This document shows, piece by piece, positions 29,401 through 40,076 of a stretch of 64,000 nt of DNA (position 1 is its first letter; every line of letters starts with the position of its first letter). The notes beneath the pieces were generated by a model. The model saw only the letters and a list, made by a program, of their open reading frames with translations, made no database searches and was not told where the DNA came from. The stretch covers positions 9,678,999 through 9,742,998 of the forward strand of contig CM023542.1 of assembly GCA_013350335.1 (NCBI GenBank), written 5' to 3'. The DNA comes from Chimonanthus salicifolius. Its lineage: Eukaryota > Streptophyta > Magnoliopsida > Laurales > Calycanthaceae. The translations under genes were made by a program, and so were the position numbers.

Positions 29401-32400
29401 TGTGATGTTGCTTTGTATTGACCCAAAAACTCTTTGGGCCTCAGGCCTCTCTCTCTTATGTTATTTTGCTCTTTTGTTGCAATAAATCTGTTTGTTATCT
29501 CCCCTCACCCTCCCCTTCCCCCCCACCCCCCTACACAACTTTCAAAGAAAAAAAAACTACACCTTATTCTTACAAGCTGATAATGGAAGCCTTGGTAAAT
29601 GGTGGTTGTAGACTGTCCTGAGGTAGTGAAATTCCTTTTTTGCACATGTAGTGACAAGAGAATGGTAGAATGACTAGCATGTTGTCTCCAACATGGGCTG
29701 ATGAATTGAATTTTCGGTAAAGATGGTAAACCATGCACCTTGACTACAGCTTTGCATTGACCACCTCAATTAAATGTATGGGATAGGTGGGTAGTGGTAA
29801 CACATAACTACCAATCCTGAAATGACCACCCTGTCACCTAACGATGCCTAACCCCCATAACGACCATTTGCCATGGGAAGCCTGCATGTTAGCTACTTTA
29901 TCTGGAGCAGACGCTTCTTGAATAGTAATGAAAGTGTTTGAAGGTGAGCTCAAGCACCAACCTTTCTCATGAGCTTATAAGCTTACCTGACTATGAAACT
30001 GACTACTCAAATAGAGATCAAAGACACAATAGTGATACTGAAGTCCCATGTGGAATGCTCTCCCTCGACGGATCAAATGTGCACCGGGTTAATAGGGTGT
30101 TGACTCATAAGAGCTCCTACCAATGGAGTTTTTTGGCACCAAGGGTTCAGTTGGTCACTGATTCAAGTGATAAGTGAGTTGGGTTCGGAACGTCGTGAGA
30201 CAATATTGTTCCTATCTACTGGTAGCTGATAAAAAGTAACTTCATTGAAAATGAATGAAAACACTGACTACAGCCTACAGACATCCCAAGAGCCACCTCT
30301 CTTTAGAAATTTATCAAATATAAAACTAGAAGATTAATCAAAGCAAGGGCAGATGCTAGTATGCTGACTGGTACATGAAGATGTCCAAGAAATCAGATTT
30401 CATGTTATGTATTGTCATTACGTTCAAGGGGAATGAAGATTAAAGGACCATCCCATGCAAGCTTACAAATCTCCTTAATAATTTTAAAATATGCTAACAG
30501 ATATAAATAGCTCCTATAGGTAAAGGAGATGGCATGTAAACTACTCTCCCTCTACCACAGCCTTGCCATTATCTCACTCCTAGAACTGCAAAGTTATGTG
30601 AACCATACATGGGATATAATATGTTCTTAGTTCTTTCTTTTTTTTTGAAAGAATGTTCTTAGTTCTCATGGACTAATATTTAAAATATAGGTATAGGTGG
30701 ATCAGAACTTACACCATTCAAAAGGGCCATTATAATCCACAAAACAATGGCACAAACAAGAGGCTCGCAGTTTCCTCGGGTACCAATAGTGAAAGTGTAT
30801 GGATTAAAAAGCCAAGCTGCTACAGAATACAAGCATAAATTATCAGGCACATGACGAAGCTTCAAAATGGAATGAATGAAAAACCCCACAAGCAGATCTG
30901 CAAAACAAAGACATTATAAAGTTAAAGGGGCATTCAGATTAATAAGACAAGAACACAAAACTTTCTGCGGCTAATTGTACAACAATTCAACTAAACATTT
31001 GGTTGCAGGGACTGCAGAAAATGAAGTGCATTTGCTACTTGTAGATAAACAACTGTACCGACAAGATGCTTTGAATGATATTTTGAAGATTTTTGTGACA
31101 CAGAATCTATTATTTTATGAATTTAACATGAAAACAAGATTTTCATTGACAGGAAAAAGGAAAATAATAATAATAAAATATAACAGAACAATACTAGTAC
31201 AAAACAAATCAAATACATACTAATCCAATATTACCCATTAGTCGTCTAAAACTGAAAATAAGAAAATGAATAATGGTTAACAGCTCAATACAACACACTG
31301 GTCTAAGAAGACATATGAATAAGTAGTGAGTACTGTCTTACATACAGCCCACAAATGAAGGCAACTGACTTACAATATCACCATACTGCAAATAAGACAA
31401 GAAAGCACAAAACAATAGTGTAGACACAAATTTTCAAATTTACATCACAAATATTCCATTTAGTAAAGCAAGTATGGAGTTCTAAATAATGGATCTCGGC
31501 TGTTCCTAGAGAGACCAGTCCATCATTCCTTTACAAGTGAAAGGTTTTGAGCATGTGTACAGACGACCATAAAATAATCACAAATTTTAGAAGCCTTAAA
31601 GTGGGGTCTTTAGACTTAATCTATGAAGGGCATAGGCGAAGGTCAAGGGACTTGCGCTCACTTGATATACAGATTGCAAGTGAAAGCCAATAGAGGCTTG
31701 ATTTCACTAACAACTCGATGAAGATCTGAATCCTCGAACCAAATTTGAAAAGCATTTATGGATTCAAGGAATACAAACAACATTAAATGAAGTGCAAATG
31801 GAAATACAAAGTCCCAAACTACACTATAGAGATGAGTCGTGAATGGGAGTACTATCTCCAAATCACACCAAGTTCAAAGTGCGAAAGAGACTGTAAATCC
31901 CTAACCACACTTGTAAATACGAATTTTCAAATTTACATCACAATTTTTTTATTTGATATTTGAATATGTAAAATACGTACAAAATTCTAAATGACAGATC
32001 TCGATTCTTCCTAGACAAACCGATCTATCATTTTTTTTGCAAGTGAGAAATTTTGAGCACGTATACAAATAACTATAAAATAATCACAAGAAAGCCCTAA
32101 CTGAGGTCTTCAAAGACTTGATCCAAGAACAGCATAGGCGAAGGTCGGGAGACTCATGTGCACTTGGTTTAGAGATCGTGAATGAAGGCCGAAAACGCTT
32201 GATTCAACATTATGGAGATGATACAAGAATTGAAGTACTACTTCCAAACCATGCTGCGTCCGAAGGGTGACAGAGATTGAAAACTTTTAACCATACTATC
32301 TATGATTGAAGGAGTAAGGCTGTTGAATATTCTTGAGAAAGTCCTTAAGGATGCCTAGGACAAAGATCGACAAATATACGTGTACAGTTAAAGCTTGGAA

Positions 32401-33297
32401 CAGAGAGCCCAAATGACATTTCTTCAATACCTTTGAATTTGACATGGACGCACTTCGAGTATTAAGCATAAAATTGCTAGCTATTGTCCAGCTCACCCAC
32501 TAGGATTGGTAATTTCATTGTTCAGAAAAAAAGTTGATTCTTTTCAATATGCGGGATGCCAACCATAACCATAGCGAAAATTGGAATACATTGTAGTGCA
32601 ACCGGCGTAGGATTCTATTTTCTATACAGATAGATAGGATAATCATTTTTCATGATGCAGACAGGGATTTAGATACATTCAAAAGTAATGATTGACTACT
32701 TGAGGCACCTCATGCACTTTATAACATCAACCCCCCACCCCCTTCCTCTCTTTCCCCAGCTTTTAGCATAAGTCTCTATGATTAAATGTCATCGATGCTG
32801 AAAAAGAACAGTAGTGTTTATTCTTTTAAAATAATCAATGTTCAATGGAACCTTATTTGGTCAAACCTAACACTGTCCCATTTCCAGATATGCAAAAAAA
32901 AAAAAACAAGAGAACAAACTCATAATTTGAAACACACACACCAGATAAACAGCAGAAATGAACTAAAAATTCAGACGCAGAACAGAAGATAGGAAATCCG
33001 AAAAAAAGAGCGGGATCCCATTTTACCAGAAGCAGAGAAGACAAACTTCCCCCACGAGCGGTGGAGAATGGAATTGGGTAGGAGGAGAAAGGCGAGGAGA
33101 GGCGAGTAGCGATATGTAGATCGGCCGTAGGGGGATCTTCCGGAGACCACAAGAGCAGCAGCATCTGAGAAAACCATGTAATCGATGTCAGTGTAAGGAA
33201 CCTCCATGTGGGTGTCATGCCATTCTCCATAGAGTATCAGGCAAAGGCGAAGAAAGGCAGAGAACAGAAGAATAGAGCGCAAGTCACTCCGCGCCAT
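20426..33297 (-). CDS. PNT1: GPI mannosyltransferase 1 (PIG-M; PEANUT1-like), 4 exons, complete
   Basis: Coding exons 33297-33027, 30897-30715, 22927-22359 and 20737-20426 join in phase through GT-AG introns to give 444 residues, the usual length for plant PIG-M. The protein adds the first mannose, from dolichol-phosphate-mannose, to the GlcN-PI precursor on the luminal side of the ER (GT50 family). An N-terminal hydrophobic stretch precedes the luminal DXD motif Asp37-Ile-Asp39 in YTDIDY. Conserved family blocks include TYRYSPLLA, the TIGTRGNCE loop, HFRIYPIIY, and the [12 protein letters not shown] segment followed by YHIYLH. Multiple hydrophobic spans cover the rest. Start: the first ATG is followed directly by family-like sequence. 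Introns of about 2.1, 7.8 and 1.6 kb contain an LTR element, LINE, SINE, rRNA relic and duplications. No internal stop is seen. The symbol is given by similarity to Arabidopsis PEANUT1. Confidence 0.95.
20821..20871 (-). pseudogene. Duplicated fragment of PIG-M exon 4 inside intron 3
   Basis: About 50 bp matches 20676-20726 of exon 4 with a handful of changes. On the minus strand both encode a [11 protein letters not shown] block. The copy lies some 145 bp from its source in the adjacent intron and lacks a complete frame and acceptor, so it is a short local duplication, not an alternative exon. Confidence 0.75.
21212..21400 (-). mobile_element. Full-length tRNA-derived SINE with 19-bp target duplication
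   Basis: Direct repeats ACTTCTAGTTACATCTTTT flank it at 21193-21211 and 21401-21419. On the minus strand it opens with a tRNA-like head: A-box-like TTGGCCAGGAA near 21381, B box GAGTTCGAATC at 21345-21335. A family body follows with CTTAGTTTTACC, GGGAGGCTTGCACATG and GTGCTCTAAGAGACC, ending in an A-tail. It sits in intron 3 of the PIG-M gene in the same sense as the gene. Two other copies of the family are at 17591-17775 and 56703-56816. Confidence 0.85.
21401..21722. repeat. Two-copy tandem duplication (about 160 bp units)
   Basis: Units 21401-21567 and 21568-21722 share ACTTCTAG..., CACAAGTTGAATGGT, TCACATGAATGATCTGAATCA and a (TTC)n run, in order, with modest divergence. The SINE at 21212-21400 inserted at the start of the first unit. 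Confidence 0.8.
22928..24194. other. First part of PIG-M intron 2, repetitive-looking, unclassified
   Basis: Long intron sequence with no exon. 23280-23830 has the look of LTR-derived non-coding DNA (CCAAGATTGTATTTTGAC and ATTGGAAAGCTTATTC-type phrases), but I could not find element ends. Confidence 0.3.
24195..24400 (-). mobile_element. RTE-type LINE reverse-transcriptase tail relic
   Basis: The minus-strand frame 24386-24201 reads [15 protein letters not shown], then [15 protein letters not shown]. The LRW-GHV-R signature is typical of the C-terminal end of RTE-clade LINE polymerases in plants. Only this short piece is recognisable. Confidence 0.6.
24450..24905 (+). repeat. Probable degraded LTR fragment
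   Basis: It begins TGATGCAGCCGCTGATGTAG and later has ATACATGAATGAAAG..., then GTACTTTCTTCTC and a long pyrimidine run. The order and wording resemble the LTRs of the intact element just to the right (TGATGCGG..., AATGAATAAGATTTTG..., GGTACTCTTCTC). A related but older LTR is the simplest reading; no pair or target duplication is seen. Confidence 0.35.
25024..25919 (+). repeat. 5' LTR of the gag-only element
   Basis: 896 bp, TGATGC...GCATTA. A pyrimidine-rich centre contains a 173-codon open frame that is also open (182 codons) in the other LTR. I regard this as compositional because LTRs of this kind are not known to be translated. The terminal T in GCATTA, against C in the 3' LTR, is a late mutation. 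Confidence 0.92.
26108..26737 (+). CDS. Retrotransposon gag (capsid) protein, Ty3/gypsy type, 209 aa
   Basis: The capsid-like core lies at about residues 65-160: [20 protein letters not shown], then YFEW, a run of basic and hydrophobic residues ending in [10 protein letters not shown], and [15 protein letters not shown]. This is the retrotransposon gag family pattern for packaging element RNA in cytoplasmic particles. No CCHC zinc knuckle is seen, and no pol follows; the next 1.1 kb is broken, proline-rich sequence. The frame is uninterrupted up to its stop, unlike the pol genes of the Athila-type element in this window. Confidence 0.85.
   Translation: MTAQTTEFQGRHEAINSKFIPVQPKSTQLTDLQGVDRGEYHQPHKPQEFTKNGECALKFVRIVPWDFDGRLEHKVFLDWLSDMKRYFEWQDMSESRRVRYAKLKLVKQARTFWMTVEQKSRRLRKDPLNLTWDEMEKQLIEKYVHPFYHRMLINHPMLRKVDTYGESNDKSEVVQSHRSPKAIASNRKPLDLIPVSVSPNLSESVHTSA
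26738..27883 (+). other. Interior of the gag-only element 3' of gag
   Basis: The first part is proline- and LDP-rich in translation (about 26860-27000), broken by a stop. A 135-codon open frame at 27355-27762 (starting [15 protein letters not shown]) has no match I recognise. No RT, protease or integrase motif is visible on either strand. Confidence 0.6.
27884..28781 (+). repeat. 3' LTR of the gag-only element
   Basis: 898 bp, TGATGC...GCATCA with perfect 6-bp inverted ends, followed by the target duplication CCGGC. Confidence 0.92.
28861..29964. other. PIG-M intron 2, no recognisable content
   Basis: AT-rich, with a C-rich tract near 29508-29531. No coding or repeat family was identified. 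Confidence 0.4.
29965..30230 (+). pseudogene. Nuclear relic of mitochondrial 26S (large-subunit) rRNA
   Basis: Consecutive blocks follow the 3' part of plant mitochondrial rrn26 in order: ATAGTGAT, GTCCCATGTGGAATG, CGACGGATCAAA, AAGAGCTCCTA, GGAGTTTTTTGGCACC, CCAAGGGTTC, then GAGTTGGGTTCGGAACGTCG, TGAGACA and CCTATCTAC. The segment between GGCACC and AAGGGTTC is shortened by deletion. Many changes are C-to-T or G-to-A, as expected for methylated, decaying nuclear DNA. The wording fits mitochondrial better than plastid 23S. It cannot be functional. Confidence 0.8.
31425..32295. repeat. Diverged tandem duplication in PIG-M intron 1
   Basis: Unit A (31425-31911) and unit B (31912-32295) share ATTTTCAAATTTACATCAC, a GATCTCG...TTCCTAGA block, ATAAAATAATCACAA, GGCATAGGCGAAGGTC and AGTACTA(T/C)(C/T)TCCAAA in the same order. 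Divergence is substantial, so the duplication is old. Confidence 0.75.
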
Positions 33298-33640
33298 TGC
33301 GCAGCAAGGGTCGTCGATGTTGCAGGATCTGACCTCTCCGTTCTGAAAAAGGAGCAGCGTAGCCTGGTCAGACCCAAGGACTCTGTTTAAGTGAAAATTT
33401 GCCTTTAATTCTATTTTTAATGAAAATTTCGAATAACAACATATTTAGTTAAAATTAAATTTTCACATAGGGATGCACCATTCACTTTGCACTATTAGCA
33501 TATCTAATATTTATGTCATATGTATATTGTTTTTGTAATAATTTGATCCTTAATTAGAAAAATGATAAATTTTTAAAACTATTAAATCGGTTTTGTTATC
33601 GGTTAATATGATAGGGTATGGAAAGAGCTTCTCGAAAAGG
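33298..33640 (-). promoter_or_regulatory. Leader and promoter region of the PIG-M gene
   Basis: The sequence upstream of the ATG at 33297 is unique-looking and CpG-richer to about 33380, then AT-rich. An old LTR-like unit begins only about 340 bp upstream, so the native promoter is short or partly repeat-derived. No sure TATA box was assigned. Confidence 0.4.
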
Positions 33641-34707
33641 TATTATATGACCCGATCAGAACTCGTTTGCTTAGTGATCCAGTCCGACGAAGTTTGGAGG
33701 GCATTTTGGACATTACATAATGTATTTTGTTTTATATATAAAATCATGAATACTGTCTTATAAATTTCTTGAGTGTGAAAGACCACTCTTCTGATATATT
33801 CAGACCTTGAAATTCATACACATATTAAGTTTTGAGTAAGTTACTCAGTAGTATTTCCAGAATTTCACAAGTATTCCTCGAAACATGTATTTTACAAATG
33901 CTTTTATCTAAAAGCCCCGATTTTTAAGATACCCCGTATTCTAAAAATTAGCAAACTCAGATCACAGTGGATCTGTATTTTATGAAACTCTTTGACATTT
34001 TTAGAATGTCGAAATTAGTATTTTAAACACTTGTTTCGAAGTGTCAAAAATCACGCTGATTATAAGCCGTCTATTTTATTAAAACATTGACTTTGTGAAA
34101 AATATTTTATTTTCGGTGTCAAAACAAAAAGTGAACGTTCCACTATGGGTAAACCTCGTATTCTCAACACATCTGCGGTATCAGATTTTCACGAGTTAGA
34201 GTCTAATATACTCGAATAGAAAAATGTTAAAGTAACAATAATTTTTACTGTTGTAAAAGATTAGGTTTACATTTGATTTCATCATACTGAAAGTAATCAA
34301 CCGTTTTGATTTTGCCGACAGATCTAAGGGGCGAGGTTCACACACCAAATTTTATACAGTGATGTTTTAAACCCTATAAATAAGTGCACCCAGGTTTTCA
34401 TTTAAAATCACAAATTCATACAATTTTTCTCAGATTTTCTCTGTTGTTCTTCTGTTCATTGGTGTTTATTGTTGCTCTAAAACAGATGTCTTAATTTTTC
34501 GGAAGATTTCTGTAACTATTTATTTTGAGTTGATATTTTTAGTTTATAGACCTCATTAAGAGGAAGCTAGATATTCAATTTCATCAAAAAATGCCTTACG
34601 GTTTACTCTATAAAAATCGGAAAAGAAAATACAGGAATTAAAAAATACGCCAATTAACAGTAACTTGCGGCGCACGGTTCATCGCACTATTCAAGTTCTA
34701 AATTGTC

Positions 34708-34866
34708 AGAATGGCAATTTCGTAATTTTGGTGAACAGTACCCGATGGCATTTCCGTAATTTTTATGAATAGTACTCGAATGGCATTTTCGTAATTTTGG
34801 TGAACAGTACCAGTGATATTTTCGTAATTTTTGTGAATAGTGCCAAGAGACATTTTGGTAATTCTG
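34708..34866. repeat. Short tandem repeat, about 35-bp units
   Basis: Four to five units carry the theme ATGGCATTTTCGTAATTTTG followed by GTGAACAGTACC. Units 1 and 3 resemble each other, as do 2 and 4, which suggests duplication of a two-unit block. Confidence 0.8.
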
Positions 34867-35574
34867 TATATTTTTTGGGAGAAAAACATAATTTTTTTAA
34901 AAGGTTTCAAAAATGAATTTTATGTTATTTTAGCTTAAAAATACTTATTTTAGACCACTTGCGGGTTATTTTTAGTCCATATTAAGTTCAGAGGCAATAT
35001 CGTAATTTTTACAAAATTACAAGAAAACTCTATACATGTATTGTCATGATATTCTAAACACTTAGGAATATATATTATGGCTATATAGTGTTATTATACG
35101 TTGTATTTAAACTGTTTTACGTTTTAAACATATTACTGAAAAACAACCGAAGGTGAGGAGATTCAACTACACTATGTGTTTATTAAAATGCATTTCATTT
35201 TGCATTCAATACAATGTTTCTTTCACCATTAGCCCTACGGCAATAAGTGAATATCCGTGGTCATTTTTATTGACGGAAATGATGTGATGGGATTAGAATG
35301 CGATACCGACAATGTTCACACATCAGGAGGTGATTATGACTTTCTACATATGAAATTTGAATATGAGAGTGTTTCGGGATGTCGAGATCTAGCCATCCTA
35401 AAACGGAGTACGAAACTCACTTATTCTTAGAGACTACTTGGTATTGTGATGCTGGTGATCTGATAATATATTAGGTATCCAACCGTGATTTCGATAGGAA
35501 TATGCATTTTGTGTATAACTATGTGTATTCTAGGATAATTAATTTATATGATAAATGATGAGTATAGGGTAAAC

Positions 35575-36183
35575 TAGGGCTGCAACTCGGGTCTGGCGGG
35601 CCGGGTTTTAATAAACCCAACCCTAACCTAACTCACTTCATACTCAACCCGACCCGAAAAAAAAACCCGAGATAGTGAACCCGACCTAACCCGAGATTGT
35701 AATACCCTTAACCCAACCCGACCCGACCCGAATTGCAGCCCAGAACCCCAATCAGAGTCCATGACTTAGGGTATCTTGATTTTCACATTTGTGCATCTGA
35801 ATGTCTCTCTTCTCGCTCTCCTTCTCACCATTTTCCAATGAAAAAACTAGCTTTGGAATGGGCGTGGCGAGATAGGTTGGCTCATGCTCTCCGGCCATGA
35901 TCACGGCCACCTATATCTCTAACGGTGGTGGCGGCAGTTTGAGAGGATTATCGGGCTTTTCATCTCCGTTGTCGAGAGATATGTCTCTGTCTTGTTCGCT
36001 TCCTCTTCCATCTAGAAGGGCAGCAATCTTCTAGTAGGAGCAGGCCGAGGATGAAGAGAGCCAGAGTTATGATTTCTCAACCCGACCCGACCCGATAGCC
36101 CGACCATTGTAATCCAACCCGCATGATTTCTCCAGTTCGGGTCATGCGGGTCAGGCCAAAACCCGACCCTAGTTGCAGCCATA
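35575..36183. mobile_element. 609-bp non-autonomous hAT element, 8-bp duplication GGGTAAAC
   Basis: Perfect direct repeats GGGTAAAC stand at 35567-35574 and 36184-36191. The ends are inverted repeats: TAGGGCTGCAACTCGGGT against, read from the other side, TATGGCTGCAACTAGGGT. Subterminal parts are rich in CCCGACCC words. No transposase is encoded. The 8-bp duplication and TAGGG-type ends fit the hAT superfamily. It is nested in long LTR-like unit 3. Confidence 0.9.
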
Positions 36184-37396
36184 GGGTAAACGTACCCGAT
36201 TGAAGAGAACGCTGACACTTATTTGTGCTATAATATAACCCGTTGGTGAGCTTTTAATTTGTGTCTAGTTTTTTCCAGCATATTATAGTTAAATACTGAT
36301 TGTTGATATTTGTATTATGATTCCATGTGGGAGAGCTTAGGAATCTATTTTTGCTGAGTGAGGTTATTATGATCATATGTGTGAGAGATATTATGTGGGT
36401 TAACAATTATGTTTAAATCTATGTGTTGATGTGCATATTGATTAGTGTACTGTGCGTATCAAATTACCTCACACCAATGTATAGAGTACCTATCTCATGG
36501 AGGGCATTGGTACGAGGTGTATTAAAATACGGGTTGTGTGAAGCACTGAGCATGAATTTGTGAGCTGTGTAGGAAATGTATTACTCACGGTTAGGGAAGA
36601 GCCGTAAACGTTGTTTGGCGGGGGTATCATTTTTAGAAAGGAAGGACATTTCATGTTAGATAATTGTGTTGACATTATTCTACATGATTTTTAGTGTATA
36701 AATTGTTGTTTGATAACATGTTTATTATGTTGATAATAAAACATATTATCAACTGTAGTGAAACCCCTTACAGAACTTGCTGTTATTTTCTCTTCACTGA
36801 GTTTGTAAAGCTCACACCCCTTACGAAACAGGAAACCCAATGGACGAATGATAGGAGGATTTTCAGCTGTAGTGAAAGGTGGAAACCCTCTAGCTATCTA
36901 CCCAATGTTGGGATCTTATGTTTAACTTAGTAGACGTTGTACGTATGAACATGCGATATAACAAACTCTTTAAGGTGTTCGTTTGAAACACTGTAAGATG
37001 TAATAAAGTCTACTTCGTTTTTGATGTGCAATTCTGATGTTGATAGGATTTATTGATAATAAATGTTAGGTAGATCATGTGTGACATTTCCTATTTAGAC
37101 TTCCTAAGAGGTCAAGTTATAGATTATATATTGGTTATTAGTGTATCCACATACTATGCGTTAATGTGGAATCTGTCGAGGTTTTTTGTCTTAAGCGGGC
37201 CCATGGAGGCCCCTCCATTTACCTGTGATTTTTACCGGCTAGGTATGGTTGGGTTCGAAGCTGTCAAATGTCAGATCTAAACTTAGGTCATACGAGATGT
37301 TAAGTCTATGTATTAAGATGATTTCCGCAAAGTCTTAGTATTTTGTTAGAAAAAAAAAATCTCACGTCAGTAGGTCCGGAGGGTCGGGGCATGACA

Positions 37397-38097
37397 GTTT
37401 TTTAAGAAAAATATACTAAATTAAATAAATGTGCTGAGTAATGAAACCAAATTTAATTGAGAGGTTTTATAAAAGTTATATAGAAGTGTATTTTTTTTTT
37501 TTTGAAAAAGGTATTTTGTCCATGTAAATGGTGGTGATTAAGATTACTTCATGATATTATTTAGGCTAAAATTATAAAATATCAAGAAATCCAATCATGG
37601 TACTGAAGTTAGTGATCTAGATAAAATTTATTATAAACTTCTAAATAAAAGCTAATCATCAAACTCATTTTAGTCATTTGTCAAAAGGTACCTTCTAAAG
37701 AATAGTAAAAGTACCATATAAAAATATTTAATCATCCTCACTATTCATTTGAAAAACTAAATGTTGGTGCAAGTATAAAATATGATGTCATTATAAAATT
37801 TTCTATGCATTTATGTTTGTGTGTTTTCTAACATTAAAAAATGAAAAGAAAAACTAATTTTTTCTACTCCATCTCATGGGAAAGTAATTTTTTTTAAAAT
37901 AACCCTTTAAATAAAGAAATCTACTGATCCATATAAATCAATACACATTTCATTCACAACCTCATTTTTTAGCAAATATAAGAAAATAAAAAGTAAGTTG
38001 GAAGAGAATATAAATCTAACTTCTCATTCTTTTTAGCACAACGTGTTTTAGATTTAAGTGTAACACTTGAGTCTAATGTAAAGTCCGTGCGGGTGTA
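37397..38097. other. Spacer between long LTR-like units 3 and 2
   Basis: AT-rich, no gene or repeat recognised. This is the site where unit 2, or the element it belongs to, abuts older DNA. Confidence 0.4.
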
Positions 38098-38804
38098 TGT
38101 AATGCCCTAACTCGGAGGTGGATCTGGAACGCTACTAATATTTTTTTTAATCCTTAATAACTCTTAACTCTTTTAAATCAATAGTTAGGCCCATAAATAA
38201 ATGTCACACATGCTCTTTATATGTGGACTAAAAAATGTACCATATGTCTACCTATTTATAAGTACATATCATACAACAAATATTTCCATCACAAAATATA
38301 ATATCATTCATATCATCTAGAGTTGCTAACGGTAACGTGGGTGTTCATACATGATTAAAATATAATAAGTACTACATGTGGTACTTAATACAAAATATGG
38401 TTTAAAAGAACCAACAATAAAAAATAAAAGGAAATTTTCATCCGTAGGACTTCCAAGTAACTGTAATAGCTTATTCTTCGAGTACATCTCATGAGTGGTG
38501 TGAGCTAACTAGGCCAATAGTAAAAAGAACATAACAATGCAGTGTAATAAATATTAGCTTAGCCAAAATCAACATCATCATCATAATAGGTTTATCATGG
38601 CAATATATCAAATCATCTCCATAACTGTTGAGATCCAACGTAATACTTAGGCACTACACTGACTATAAGCATTAAGTCCTGATACGGTCAAAACACAAAA
38701 TCCTGCAAGTACATCTCCGACACACTTGGGTCGGTACTGACACAACTGGACCGGTAGATACAAACCGACACACCTGGGCCGGTAATCGACACATCTGGGC
38801 CGAT

Positions 38805-40076
38805 CAGGGGTAGAAAAATCGGTCGGGCCGAGATATCAGAAGATTTTTCATATCGGCCGCACTTTTTCTCTCTCCTGCCCCTTTTTAAAAAAAATTCAAA
38901 AAAATTACAGTAAATGCAGATAATTATGGCCTTATTAAATATGTAATTTTTTCATAAAATATCGGGCATTTACATCTTCTAATATATTTTTGAAGTTACG
39001 ATATCGGGAAATTATATAATTAGTAATAAAATGGTGAAAATTAAAAGGAAAAGCAGATAAATGAGGAAAATTTGTAGAAATAATTTCATAATTTATTTTC
39101 TTAGTCAATGAGCGTTATTTTAAGTTATGAATTATAGAAATAAAAAAATAAAAAATAAAATGATTGAAAATTACATAATAATGTAGAAAAAATATTAGAA
39201 AATGAAACTAATGAGGTCCTAATCACTGGAACTGATAACCACATAAATGTCATACATAATAATATAATGTTTTCTTTCATTTGAGAAAATAGATTTTATT
39301 TTTCATTAATAATAATTAGATAAATAAAATTATTAGATAAAATTATGAGCTATAGTTAATTATGTTAAATTGATTTAATAAAAATAAAGAATACCTTCTA
39401 ATAATAATAACAATGGTAAAAATATTAGATGTAAATATAATATTAAATTATTACAATAAGATAAATAAAAGAAAACATTATACTTTTTACTTTCAGCATA
39501 AGTAAATATTGTATTTATAATAAAAAAATATTACTTTCACATTAAAAGTAACTTTTTGATAAAATATTAGAGTACACACATAGATTCCACGAGAGCTCTT
39601 CAGGAAGTTCACGTGAGTTTCTTTTCATAAAGATGGGTTTTAATTTAGAAACTCTAATACTCATATTTTAATACCCTTATTCTCTTTAACTCTCTCTATT
39701 AAACCCTAGCCGCCGCCGCCGCTCTTTGTATTTTTCCCATCAATGAAGAAGAAAAAGAAGAGAAAGGAAAGTTGTGAAAGGTGTAGCGATTTTTTTTCTT
39801 CAATCTTTTCTCCATATTTTCTTTTTTCTGTTTCCATTCTTGCTCGTCCGATATTTCTAATAAAAAAAGGGCTTTTTAAAAAAAAAAATAACAAACAACC
39901 GAATTTTTAAAATTCGGCCGATATCATGACCAAATTATCGGTCAGAAATTTGGTCATATGGGCCGATTTTTTTTTGTATGGCTGACACTATACGTTTCGG
40001 CCGATATATATCGACCTTCGAAAACCCGATATATATCGGCCGTTACGCAGATTATCGGCTGATATTTTGACCCCTG
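38805..40076. mobile_element. 1272-bp non-autonomous hAT element, 8-bp duplication GGGCCGAT
   Basis: Perfect direct repeats GGGCCGAT flank it at 38797-38804 and 40077-40084. Its ends are CAGGGGTAGAAAAATCGG and, read from the other side, CAGGGGTCAAAATATCAGCC. Subterminal TATATATCGGCCG motifs recur. No transposase frame exists. CAGGG ends with 8-bp duplications are diagnostic of hAT elements. It is nested in long LTR-like unit 2. Confidence 0.92.

Larger units (their letters stand above)
33641..37396 (+). mobile_element. Long LTR-like unit 3 (probable solo LTR, start uncertain)
   Basis: The right end GGAGGGTCGGGGCATGACA resembles the end of unit 1 (CTGGGTCAGGGCGTTACA). The left end near TATATGACCCGATCAGAAC is a plausible decayed partner (TGTCATG...). 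Inside are a GGAGGGCATTTTGGACATTA phrase, a TATA-like site with a leader near 34378, and a CACTGAGTTTGTAAAGCTCACACC phrase that unit 1 also has in altered form near 15838. There is no gag or pol. The class is therefore inferred from layout, and the start could be off by about 50 bp. Confidence 0.5.
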
